A DNA stretch of 64,000 nucleotides, taken from NCBI RefSeq assembly GCF_001949145.1, contig NW_019091369.1:2421326-2485325 (forward strand), read 5' to 3'. The notes under the pieces are model-generated. The model saw nothing but the letters and a program-made list of their open reading frames with translations. It was not told where the DNA came from and searched no databases. Origin of the DNA: Acanthaster planci (Eukaryota; Echinodermata; Asteroidea; Valvatida; Acanthasteridae). A program made the translations under genes and the position numbers. Position 1 is the stretch's first letter. Every line of letters begins with the position of its first letter. Of this stretch, positions 1 to 12,800 are shown piece after piece.

Positions 1-1231
1 AGAGGCCATCAACAATCATTTTGAAGCGGTTTGTAAAAAAGTCAGTTTTTGGCCAAAATATAATCAAAATACAGGCTAAGCCCTTGCAAATTCCTTTTTG
101 ATTTGGGCCCAACATTTCAGAATAATGAATTCATTTGAAACTTGTGTAAATGATGTCTCATGGTCCTGAGAGCATATTATGGGCCATCAAATATCATTCT
201 GAGGCAGTTCTGAGGCAGAAAATCCACGGTGAAGCCTTTACAATTTTAATTTTGGCTCAAAAGTTTGGAATAATGAATTTTCTGGAAACTTGTACAAAAC
301 GATGTCCTTCACTGTGGAGTGCAATTCAAGTTCACAGACATCTTGGAGTTCTAGTCTTTTTCTAATCAGCTGCTCACTGGACCACAAACGGGTATTTCAT
401 TATTCAAATGGAAGAGCACAGTACGTGTATTCACTGACTTTCAGAGTTTGAAAAAACTACAGGAGTTTAAAGTCAAGTGAAGGAAAAAGTTCACAGTTCA
501 GGACAATTCAGGTTCAATTTTTAAAGCTAGCCGTAAATCGTGAACATTGAATGTCAGGGAAGGATACTGGGGGAATCATACTTCTAACTAAATGACTCAT
601 AATGCATATTTCCAAGTAAGAAATCTGGTTTCATTACTTTTTTATCACAATCAACATTGTGTGAATACACCTGTTTTATTACCCATTTCTTGACATATAA
701 AATCTCTTTTCTGACATTCAGTTACTCAATAATTAATTTATAATGTCAATGCCACAGAGTTCATATTAAGATATGGCATATACAAGACTACAGGAACAAT
801 ATCTTACTGTGAATACAATAAAGATGGAAAAACAGAGATGTGACATGGAACAGAAACGAGGCATAGGACCATGCATACGATTCTTAATTTAATTTCAAAA
901 TACCAAAGCCCTCCCCATCAACCCCTGCCCCCACCCACTTACATCTACCTCTTCTGTTACCTTCATATCCAAACGACCTCTGTAAAATATTTTACTTCAA
1001 GTTTCCAGTCGTGTCCACAATCACATCTTAATGGAAAGTGAGTTTCTTATGAAGCCAGTTAAACCTTTTCTGTAGACACTAAAGCAATTTTGTGAGCAAA
1101 TGCAACACTGTTGTAAAAAATAACTGCTGAAAAAAAAAATAGAATTTTTGTGGAATTTCCCCATTTAAGAAGAGTTACGGCTTGAACAAAAAACTTGAAG
1201 CTTCTGCACTAAGGACAAAGATACCATAGAG

Positions 1232-1430
1232 CACTGCTGTAGTCAAGACCATCACAAGACTAGACACAAGACCATGCACAAGACAAGTCACAAGTAACAG
1301 GGTGAACAATGACAAAGGAATGCTTTTGTTGCAGTTCATTTGAATAGCTTGACTTGAATTCAGACTACAGGTCTTGTGTTGGTCTTGTGTGGTCTTGTTA
1401 AGGTCTTCATTGGTCTTCACTACAACACTG
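1232..1430. mobile_element. MITE-like element, GTTGTAGTxxAGACC family, copy 1
   Basis: About 199 bp with imperfect terminal inverted repeats: left CACTGCTGTAGTCAAGACC, right (reverse complement) CAGTGTTGTAGTGAAGACC. The interior carries AAAGGAATGCTTTTGTT and TTTGAATAGCTTG, which recur in inverted orientation in the copy at 53183-53371. No coding capacity, so non-autonomous. Confidence 0.7.
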
Positions 1431-4000
1431 TCGTAGAATTACAATACAAAAAGGTAAGGTCACTGATCATTTAGAGCTTGCTCAACCTGAAATGAGCAAG
1501 GCATTTTGAAGATTTAACTCTAATCTACAATCTCCTTCACCAGAATTCATCTTCCCTGACTTCATAATCAGGGGCTGTAGGAAAAAAGAAGGAAGTTCCC
1601 AATTGGGGTCCATCATTTCCATCACCTAAGGTGCCTTTTCTGTGGGCTCTTCAATGGGAAAAAGCACAGGAACATTGTGATGGAAAAAGAACTCTTTAAT
1701 CAATACCTAAGCAAAACAATTTACTGGCTTTTAAGAGTAGGAATCAAGACATCAGAAGATTTTTTTAATGGGACAACTGAGTGAAATATTTGTTTGCTTT
1801 TTTTCCCAAGTGGCTCTGGCTTTCTGCACTGGTTCAACACAATCATAAGCCTTTGTCACAGAGGAATAAACGCAAGTTAAGTATGGCCATGAGTTCACCA
1901 AGGGCACAATGCTGCAACAGAGAACATATTCAAATTGAACAATTAGGCAGTTTGGAAATCGACATCTGACTGGTCGAAAGAAAACACAGCACACATGCCA
2001 CAAAAAAAAAAAAAAACAATATATTTTACAATATTGTGTAACATTTAAGTGTTCAGCAAATCCATGCACCAACACTTTGTATTGGTTGAATCCCTGTTAT
2101 GAACCAGAATAAACCAATTAGGTACCAGCTTATGGCACCATTAATGAGTTGCTCATAATTATGCTCTCTTTTGGCACACATCTATGCAAGAACCAAAAAA
2201 ATTAATACTGAAGATATACCAACATATAAATGATGTAACCAAGACCTTTCTGAGACCTGAAACAACCTCAATGACTTTAATCATTTAAATTTTCAAAAAC
2301 ATACTGAGTCAGTTAGGCCACAGAGAGTAATTAGCTGGTGAAATGTTTTGGAGTAAGAGTTTAATTCAGGTTGAAATATTCATTTCAAATCTCACATTCA
2401 ATTACCTAAGCATTTTGAGTGAGGTTTCTAAAAATGTCTTGGTTACAACACTACAATATCCTTGGCCTGCCTACTTTTTGTTATCATTGGAGGAAATAAG
2501 TCACAAACTCCATGCATTCAGGTTTGTCTGCTTGTCTCTGATTGTTCAAAAGGAAAAAAAAAAGCTGAATACACAAAACCTTCCTGCTGAAGCTGGAAAC
2601 CCAAAGAATTGTCATCACGTCAAACTCTGGCAAATTTTCTTCACACTATAGTTGGAACAGCTTGTTTCAAAGCAATAATTTAGATAAAACTGTGTTGCCA
2701 TTATTGCAATTTCAGTAAAATACAGGCAAGCTTCGGATATGACGCTTAAATGAACCAGTAATAAATAACACATAACATTCAGGTAATGCATTTGAATATA
2801 TGAGAGGATAATTACAGTAAGCAATATAACGTGACTTGTGCTTTTCAGATGGTTAATTTCTGTCTTTGTTGAAGTTAAATGCACGGTGTATGTACAGACT
2901 ACAAAAAGCAAAAATAAAAGTGTATTGGAACAAACTCGATATTTAATGCAATGGCTGCCTTTGACAAATAAAACTCTTTCTCTTTTATGATGGTTTACTT
3001 GGCACTACAGGAGGGGCGGCGCTACTTGTATTATGACAAAACTTGGGGGTCTCAGAGTGATCCAAAATACCGTGCAAAAAAGATTGCAAGATGGAACATC
3101 ATCACTTAAAGTGATGGTCATTTTCTATGTTTCCTCCATTTTGAAACTCCCATGCGTCATTCCCCCCCCCTTCAAAATTCTTGAACACTGGCTCCACCTT
3201 GAGCCCTACACCATTAAATGGTACTCTCCTCACAATCCATAAGCCATACACGATGTACATCAGAAATTATATTAATGCCCAGGAACATTAGAACAATGTG
3301 TGTGAGGAAGTTACCACCACTAAATGTAACACAGCTTCACGTCACGGATCAACTCCCATGGAGATCAACCTCCAACTAGTGCCCTCAATGGAAAGGACAA
3401 ATCAGTTTTAAGTACAACGCGTCATGTCATAGCACCATTTCTATTTAAACTTCCAAAATAGTCAGCCCTCTTCCAATCCACTCAATGCCGAGTCCCAAAA
3501 GACTGAAGTCAAACCAGCGTTGGCACTGTACGCATTCGGTAACTAAGAGACCTTCAGCCTTTTCTAAAGCTTTCTGTTCTTCTGGTTGTTGTTTTTGGCA
3601 GTGAATGAAAACTGTTTCCTTACAGCATGTACCGGAAAAGGAGAAAACGGTTCGGCGTTTCCCTCTCCAATAATTATAGTGACATGTTTACAGCTTAAAG
3701 TTCCGCTTCCTTTAATTAAGTATGTGTAGTACTCCACACAACAAGACATGGCTGCTGCAAACCAAGATCTTCAGCTCTAGCACACTTCAGCACGTATTTC
3801 ATCAGATGCAAGCAGTCAACGTCTTGACACACGTTATTTGAGCACATGGTCAGTGTCGATCAAACACTTGAGAATAAACACTAATTAAAATACTTCCCAG
3901 CAGCACTGAAACTTTCTTTCCTATTTCAGCTTACAGTGAGCAGCATATGGAAACTACACGTAGGTAAAAATGACCGAGTTGAATAGTCCTTGCCAGTCCT

Positions 4001-4085
4001 TGGTTGAATGCATTACACTTAAAGTATGTCCAGCAACAAACAGAGTTTGTTGCTGGACACACTTTAAGTGTAATGCATTCAACCA
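4001..4085. repeat. near-perfect palindrome, 41-bp arms, 3-nt loop
   Basis: The left arm 4001-4041 (starting TGGTTGAATGCATTACACTT) is the reverse complement of 4045-4085 with a single mismatch; the spacer is AGA. Either strand as RNA would fold into one long hairpin. See findings. Confidence 0.95.
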
Positions 4086-5434
4086 GCTCACCACGCAAAA
4101 CACAGTAAAGGGCGCAAGTCACATCAGCAGCGCTTTCCAATGTTGACGTATTTTTGCAACTGTTACACCCCAAAACATTTTACAGTTGTGAATAGGCAGG
4201 CAGACTGTTTTCTTACAAAGTCGTTATTCCCTCTTGCAGCCAAAAATGGACGGAACAAAAATTTTGCCTGTCAGATTCGACATTAAAATGAAATTGGATT
4301 TCCTTTCGAGAGGGACAGTCTTTGGTCTCAATCCAGTCAGAGCCTCCGCACCAAAACACACGAGGGACAGGCAGGAGAGTGTTCAAGGCGTGGACAAATC
4401 AAACAATTACCCCAAACCATCGGGGAAACACTGCCTACACGCTGGGGTAAGTTACTGGCAGCCTTCACTTTGTTTTAAGCCTCATACATTCCAAACTATA
4501 AACTGAAAAACTGGAAATTTAACCACTGTACATCCTTAGCCAGAGTAGCCTTTCATACAGATCTGCACATAAATGTACATGTACCCTTGGTATCACGTTT
4601 CTTTCCCATGTTCATGTTAACCTGTCCAGCTCCTTTGTAGACAACACCCTATAAGAAGCATTCACTGTTACTCTCCCAAGGCAAGGTGATTTATGGGTAA
4701 TTTGAAGAACTTTGGAATATTGAGACTGACGACTACTTGTCCACATGGACAAGTCCATACGGGCATTTTTTTTTCAGAAAGGCAGATGTTGACAAGGGAG
4801 AAATTTTAAAAAACCTCAAAATGTCACAGGGATGTTCCCATAGATGATCTTGAGTGGATCAGTGTTTTAATCCAACTCAATTACAGCATCAAATGCATAT
4901 CATGTAAAAAAAAAAAGAAAGCTAACTTTGAGAATTAGAATATGAACCAAAACAGAATTCAAAACAAGTGCTTCTCCAACTGTTTTGCAGTAACAAGTAA
5001 CACTGTGCCTTCCTGAATTTTGACACCTAACCCTACAGTGGAAGTAACGATCAAGTCAAGTGACACTGCCCATTTGAATTGTCTAACCCGGCCCACATTA
5101 CTACCTTCAATTACTCTCTCATTCTACCCAAAACCAACCTCCTTCAGAAAAGGACGAATATAAATAACAAATGTTTATACAACCACTTCTCCAAAAGTCA
5201 AAAAAAGAAAAAAAATTCACGAAAATCGTCCACTAGCTTACAAGCGCAAAGATTGCATAGGAATGACAGTTCAAACAGCTCACTTTGGTTAGACGTTAGA
5301 CTCGTTTTTTTTCCTCACTTCTTAAACACACTGCATTAAATTCGAGACAAAATTGGATAGCCTTGCCTAAGGATGGTGAAGATTTTCAGCACCTGAAATT
5401 GGGGAGTGTGGTATTAACAAGGTGAGACAGTGCA

Positions 5435-5440
5435 TTTATT
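5435..5440 (-). terminator. candidate polyadenylation signal for TULP4
   Basis: AATAAA on the minus strand (with an overlapping second hexamer-like word), about 1.25 kb after the TULP4 stop. It is the first canonical hexamer I noticed downstream; another lies at 675-680. Which is used cannot be told from the sequence. Confidence 0.35.
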
Positions 5441-6683
5441 TATACGTAGCAAAATATTAAATGTTAAATTCCTGGATTATTTTGTCATAAGGATTGAGTG
5501 ATAAATAAACACACAAATCATTTAAGTCTTTCAAAATAATGCCTTCAGCCTTGCAAAAACTTACAAGTGAGAAATAGTTCAACTGTTTTGGTGAGGAACA
5601 TGCTTAAAAGTGATTTCTTCCTTGCTTTTGGGAGGGGAAAGAAATGGAAAATGTTCAATTATATATTAGAATAACTGTCTGTGACCACAACAGAAACAAG
5701 ATTGCTAGACTGACTTGCTCCCCAGAGTATTGCTGATGACCAGTCGTGGAATGACATACCTAGGTCACATGGACTATTAGCCAGTGCCCTGCTGTTGCTA
5801 GGCCAAACTTTCTCCTCAGCCGGGCAGTTTTTTGTGCTTGTTTGTGTTCACTAAGGAACATGAAATCTGCTGTTGAATAGAAAACTGGGCAACTCTACAA
5901 TTCCAAGAGTCAACTGACCACAAAAATCAAGGATTTTGATGACAAAAGGTGGAACTGTGCGTAGTCGAGGCACTTTGGTACAAGTCTCACAACACTTGCA
6001 CAAAATGCTAACACCAACCACATACAACTGTGGTTGCAATGCTGTCCAGGTGAGCGGACATCTTATAGAAATCTATAATCTCAATACAAAGCCATTTTAA
6101 TCACAACGGGTTTTACTGGTTTCAGCATGACTGGGTTCAAAAGTCTGCATGAACTGCATGAATTGTCTAAACTATTCATTTCAAAGATACATGCAGTTAA
6201 TGTCACTGTGAGAAATCCAAACGTATTGTTAACTCCATCGACAAAAATCCATTTTTGTGAAGAAAATATGCACTTGTTGCAAAACAATATTTCAAAACTT
6301 GTACTTACAGTTCACCATGTCCACAACAGACATACTGAGATTTTAAATACTAATTAATGAAGCACTCATAAACACTCTGTGAGAAATAAATTGAGTTGTA
6401 GGTCGTGAGTCACACAGGTGAGTCACTATTTCATCCACTCAGAATTCTTTAGGGTATAGAGCTGTATAAGTGAAAAATTCTTTGCATTGCAAATTATTGG
6501 GAAAAAAATTCTTTGACTGTGGCTACAGCGACCAGGCAGTGAATGGGAACAAAAGTGACAGCTTTCATCTTTTTGGGCCAACTGGGTGGCAGTGGATGTG
6601 ACCTTTACGAAGGCGTCAGGAGTAAGGTTGGCTGGTTCTCACTGGGCAAACAAACTTTACGTAGAAGTTTTCTCTGCTTTTTT

Positions 6684-6800
6684 TCACTTCAGACGCTGAG
6701 TCACATTGGCTAGAGCCACGGCGAAAGCCTGCAGGGCCGCAAAGGGGTACTGGAAGTCAAGCGTGTAGGCGTGGCCATCGATTCTCCCAAACTGCATCAC
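6684..6800 (-). CDS. TULP4: TULP4 coding exon 13, C-terminus (residues 1054-1091)
   Basis: Acceptor CCCCAG|GTGATG. Encodes [38 protein letters not shown] and a TGA stop at 6684-6686. This is the hallmark tubby C-terminal helix. Confidence 0.96.
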   Translation of the reverse strand: MMQFGRIDGHAYTLDFQYPFAALQAFAVALANVTQRLK

Positions 6801-9800
6801 CTGGGGTGGGACAGGAATCGCAACCGAACAAGAATTATTGTCAGCATTGTGAGACACCCTGCCTGAAAACTCTGACTTTTTTTGTTAATGCCAGTAATGG
6901 CAGACAGTACTCGACACTGAGCCCAAAAGAGCGACTTAATGGTTGTATCTCCTGTGAGTATAAAAAACTACTATTTCATGCGAGGCAAAATTTGGTCAAC
7001 TACCGATCAATTTTCCCTGGTAACCTATGCACAGCATATGTCCTGGGTACCAGGCACGTGTCCAGTAGTTAAGTAAGGGATGATCACTGATTGAACTCAG
7101 CTTGAGATGATCAGAGCGTACTGCTGAGAGTATGAAAATCTCTGAAATTGTGACTTCAGTGGACTGCCATCTGATTGATAAATGTACTTTTCCAGCACAA
7201 AGAGGGTACTCTCCAACACTTGTTTGGATTTTAAAGGAGAAACTCACCTGTTTGCCGTGGAGCTCCACTTGGAAATTCTTGGCAGACTCCTGGGTGACTC
7301 TCCCGCCAAAGTCCAGCTGGTAGACCTGGGTGCTCTCATTCCAGAGTGGAGCCTTGTTGCGCATGACAAACACCTTGGACTTACAGTCCGCATACTGCCG
7401 CATCAGCTTGGCCCTGCGGGACTTGGCACTGCCCCCACCGGCCGCCGGCGTCTCCTCGCTGCTGTTGGCATTATCGGCGTCACTCTCCGAGCTGTCCACG
7501 GCGCCCGCGTGTGATTTCATTCGGCTCCAGGACGGGCTCCCCCCACCGCACAGCGAGGTCCGCCGGTCCTTGGATGCCTTCTTGGCTTTCTCTGGTTCTG
7601 GCCCGATCTCGCTATCACTCTGCTTGACTGCACCGCTGCCGCCAGGGGAGGTGCCGGCACTGCTCTCGCTCCGGCTGCGGGTTTTGGATTTGGGCCGCTT
7701 CCTCTTCTCCTGTGGGGACTTTCCAGACCCCGACGGACTGCTGTCCCTCCCACAGCCATTCTGCGGACTGCCGCTATTCGTCCTGGTGTCCATTTGCATT
7801 ATACTCTTTGGGCTGGAGCTGGAGCGTGGCCGGTTTTCCCGTGGCTTCAGGCTCCGTTGAGATTGCACTGAAGGTTCTTTCTCTGCCTGTAGTGGGACGT
7901 CGCGTTTTCTGCCTGAGGGCACTGCAACCACGACTCCCTCTTGTACCTCCATCGGCAGTGGTTTGTGGTCCACAGATTGGTTTGCGATGCCTCCATCCGT
8001 TGGAGCGTGGTGCTGTGCCACGCCAGCGGGGATCAGCTGGCTGGCGCTGTCCGCCCAACGGGGCATGTCCGTTTGCAGCTCGTCAAAGTCACAGGGCTCA
8101 CTGGATATCAACGTCCCGTCCACAATCTCCGTGGTGCCATTGATGATCTGGGCATTCTCCACCACATCCAGGGCTCCTGTCCTCCCTGCCACCGTGGTAG
8201 TGGCTTCCAGGGAGGTCTTGAGGAGGTTGCTAGTCCGCCGTTTGGGGATGGCCCCCTGCCGGATGAACTGCTCCCGATCCGGTTGGACCTTGGAGGTTGA
8301 AGAAATGTTCTCATTGGTCACCTCCAGTGGCTGGGAAACCTCCATTGCTGGCGGAGGGGGTTCCTGGTCTGCAACATCAAGATCGCTACTTGAGAAACTA
8401 CGATTCGTTGATTTCATTGGAGCAATGGGGGCGGGGCCTCCTGCCCTATTCATGGGTGGTTGAGGTGGCGGCTCTAAAATTTAAACAAAAAATTGGAATT
8501 CTTCAGAATTGTGCTGTAAACCCTGTAATTTATTCTAATACAATCGATATGATCTTTTGTTTTACACTCTTGCATCTTATTTAACCCCAAAAACATTTTC
8601 TGTGATTTGTTCTTCCACTGTTGTCCACTGAATTTTTCTTTAACAGATAACCTCTTTAATATCGCTGTCTGAAATTTTTCTTTTCAACGCTGTGCAAAAA
8701 TACACCATGCTCATTGCAAGTGTAAAAACTATCAAAGTCTCAGCTAAAACAAATGCAAAGCAATGATATGCTGGCTACAAACAAAATGATGCCTGCGAAT
8801 TTCACGTGGGTGACCAAACGGCTGTGTGCGAGGCTCATCAATTATGCAGGGTGGCATCAGATGCCCTTGTCTCTCAGAAACGACAGACGATAAATATCTG
8901 GGGGGTACAAAAAAAAACGGGTCTTGGGGACAGAGGCAGCACCCGCGGCGCCACTTAATGCCTTGCCAAAGTCCGATCCAAGATAGCGGGGGCGGAAAAC
9001 TGGGATGACAAATGGATTTGGAAATTTTGTAGCAATTGTGCTGAACCAGGAATTCAATTCTGCATCGGAAGCAGGGCCTATTTCTGGGCATGTTGATGAA
9101 TATGGTAGGAATACTAAGAAATTGAGGTACCTTGTCTTTACACATCAAAAGTGCTTGTACATGTTCTGAATAAATTAGCCTACAAATCTCACGAGTGTTT
9201 GTCACCTGTAAAGAGATCAAGCATGTGTAAAAAAAATATAGTCATAATTTTCAAAGTCTCAATAAATAAGCATCCGCAGATTTGCAGAACTGTGTGCTCT
9301 GCCTGTTCTGTAGGAAAATCCTGAATTTAAATGCTACTTTGAGTAATGGCTTAGTCAAGGGAGGATCCATCTTTCGGACACAGGAATAGCAACTTTGATA
9401 ATACGGCGTGGCCAAAGAAAACCCAACATCCGTGATGAAGGTAGACAAACAAACAGGTCATGGACTTCTCTTCCTGTCGCACACCCTAGAAGGCTGTTTT
9501 AATTGCTGATGAATCAAGGAAGGGGGGAGCTGTATCGAAACCACACACTGGGATTGCAGAGTCAAAAAAAAAAAAATCTCTACTAGAGGAGATGGCAGTC
9601 CATTATACCGGCCCGACAGGAAGCACAGTGAACCATTTAGATTCCCTGGTGAACGATGAACGGCTGAAGTTAAGTGGTTGGGTGTGAGACTAGGCCTGGG
9701 GACACATGGCCTGGTTAACGCCTCGACTTGGCTGTGCCAACTCGCATACGTCTGGCCGCTAGATTGAGAGGCAAATAAATGCACTGCTGGTAGACCCGTT

Positions 9801-12800
9801 TTTAACGCAGCAGGTAAATAAACATTTCTACACTACTCTTCATATGGACAGTCAATGTTTACAGAGATACACCTATACACCATCTTAGCAATGATTGTAC
9901 TCTTTGCAGCTCCAGGGCCGGTTTTTATGCACGAAGCTAATACAAAGCATTGAGGGAAGACAAGATTCCGAGATTCAGAAAATCGGTCTCTCAAAGCTAA
10001 GGCACCTACACAACACTTCTCAGGTCTAATTATGTGGAAAGTATGCTTTCTTACAGTCACCATTATTTGACATTGAGAATTGGCCACCAAATTTGAAAGG
10101 ATTAATCTGAAGTGCTGCAAATTAGTACTTTATTTAGTCATAGGACTTACAAGGTAAATCTTAAGTACCCCCAACTCTTAATGTTCATCTGAACTGTGCT
10201 AGCTATTATTGTTGACCTATTGTTAGCAGTTAAAGTACTAGTGAGGTGCTTGTGGTAACTAGTGTGCAATGCTGAAGTGCTTGTGGAGTACTCGACTTCA
10301 AGGCACTGCAAATCTTATGCAGCTCACCTCCCGGTTCGTCCTCGTCCTCGCTAAAGACGTTGGGGTCAAAGTCAGCATCCTCATCGTCATCCCGGCGTGG
10401 CTTGGCATCAGGCCGCAGCTCGACCAACGCAATGGTCATCTGTCGAGGCTGCAGGTGAAGCAGGCTTGTCCGGTAATGGACCTGGCCCAGGTTGGCCGGC
10501 AGGAAGCGGGCCAGGCCGTGCAGCTTGAACTTGGTGCCCCAGATGTTGGACGTCACCTCCACCAGCCGGTTTTGCTGGAACAATACGGGGACGAAAGATG
10601 GTAAAACCATGGCTGGGATTACCGGCTGGACGTCAGACTTGGTCCAACCATTTACCCAGCGGGAATCGTCACTTACATGAGTTTAACCAAGACCTGGGTA
10701 ATTATCAAGATGAATATAGAAATTTGGAGGACTTGAGTCTTGACCTCTAAGACCTCTAAGTCTTGACCACAAGCCCTGTGTTGATGGCTCCTCCTATTTA
10801 TCAATCTTTTTGGGATGGTTTTGTCTGTCTTCGGGGAGACTTCCAAATAAAAACGAGGACGAGGGTTCCAGTAGAGGTCAGACTCTTAAAGAATGACTTA
10901 CCACAGTCATCAGTGGAATAATGAAACCGGGAAGGGGGCGGGGCTGGACCATGAGGTTGGGAGGGGTTTGGCTTGTTCCTTTAGGCGTGTCAGCGGTGAA
11001 GATGAAGTGTCATAAATCCTATCAATCTAGAGTCTAGCAAATATTCAAATTCAAACGAAACACCTGTCTGGCCCATAAATGAGAAGGATCTATTCTTCCG
11101 GACTCACCTCCGGTAAACTGTCCAGGAACAGGCTGTTGTACTGCCGCTCCTTCCGTCTGGGCAAGTCAGCGCCATTGCTCGTCTCTGCGTTCAGGCGGGG
11201 GCTGCCGCTGGACGTGCCATTCCGCCGTATCATCCTGGCCAGCGTCTCGTCCTCACTGTCCTCCGAGCTGGAGCTGCTGCTGGAAGAGATGATGGTGGTT
11301 GCTAGGGGCAACCGCTCATCTTCCTCGCCCGGGACTGCATGGAAAGATCAAATGAACAAAATTGGTCATGTGACGTAGGCGCGGGTGGGATTAGAACGTA
11401 AATGAAGAGGGAAAGACAGGCAGCCTCATAAGCAAACTGACAAATTCAATCAGAAATGTAAACGAATACGTTCTAGAGTGTTATAATGGTAAATGCTTGG
11501 TTTAAATTAGAATCTACATGTATGTCACAGAAGTGAGGGGCAAGGCAAATACCACGGAGGGAGTCTCTTTTCCAATCAGCAGGATCAATATTACAGGTGG
11601 ACAGTTTTTTTCTCTGTTTCAAGTGACTAGCTTCAAAGTCAAGGTTTTCCATGTTAGTACAGCTTCTCATTCTTACAGTTGACTATGATGTCATCTTTAA
11701 GAGTCAGGCTGATCTAAGCGTGCTTCCCAAGGAGGGATATGAACCTTCAACCCCTGGAACACTGCAATGGTGTTTCACCCAGATAGTTGGATTTATGGAG
11801 TCTTGAAAAGCTACACTTGTTTCATTTTTAATCTTCAAATTCAGACAAATAAGATCTACCTTGTTTCTGGTCTAGGGACACCTTGGGATCGTAGATGACA
11901 AACTCCGGCCTAAGCTTACTGACCCTCCGACCCTTGAGGAGTGGTACCAGGCCTCCTAGGTACTCCAGGAACAGCGTGTAACATGAGCTGCTGGGGTTGG
12001 TGTCATCACCAGTCCGGATCATGGTGCAGTGGAGGCGTTCGTTGCCTGCAAAACAATGGCACTTTTGCATTTTGTGTCGAGATCAAAAGACCCCAACTTT
12101 TGCCTTGGGAAACACGCACACCCCGGAGGTCCTTTTAGATTAATCTGACTGGACCACCAAATCCCTCTTTGTGCAGTTAGCGAAATCTTTTATGTCTGCA
12201 CTAGTTAGCGGGAGGTTGTGGGTTCAAGTCCAACAGAGATGAGCTTGTAAATTTTTCTCACAAGCCTTTGGACAACACTTAGTATACAGCGTTAATAAAT
12301 ATACATCAGTGAGGGGCAAAAAATGGCCAATATAAAATTGAATACTTCGTGTGTTTAAAGCACAGCTGATAGTTCTTGATACTTTGCTTAAGTTGACTTA
12401 CGTCGCTTGAATCAAACCTCAGCAAGAAACCTGCAATCTACTCCCTCACCTCACAGGGACAAGTGTACAAACAGACAGGCAGAAAATGACACAGGAGGAC
12501 AAACACGGAGAACCCACATATCACCATACCTGGCGGCGGCCTGCTGCCGAATTCTCTCAGCTTGGTTGGATCTGGAATACAGCCCTGAGCAAAGAAAGAA
12601 AGAGAGAAAAAAAATGAATGCAAAAATCATGTTAAGATATGCACAAATAAAGACAATTTGGAAACAACGATTGAAGTGCTTGCCTTCACGCATGAATGTA
12701 AATTGTAGAATTCGACCGCAGAAGTTGCTGACACTGAACTGCTTCGGGAAGAGGGTAAAACAAAGCGACTTTGATGATGTCTGCATTTTTAATGGTCTGA

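Larger units (their letters stand above)
1..6683. other. TULP4 3' UTR and downstream DNA, no other gene seen
   Basis: AT-rich sequence with many short random ORFs and no recognisable protein in any frame. It holds the TULP4 3' UTR, at least to the hexamer at 5435, a MITE-like element at 1232-1430 and a near-perfect palindrome at 4001-4085. Confidence 0.6.
6801..12529. other. introns between TULP4 exons 8 and 13
   Basis: Introns 6801-7247, 8474-10327, 10575-11107, 11335-11859 and 12046-12529. Apart from splice signals I see only simple A and T runs and short random ORFs. The 1.9-kb intron 8474-10327 holds no recognised repeat or gene. Confidence 0.6.

Noticed and set aside
7330-7860. 176-codon plus-strand ORF opposite TULP4 exon 12
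   Set aside because: Antisense shadow of a G+C-rich coding exon, which naturally lacks stops on the other strand.
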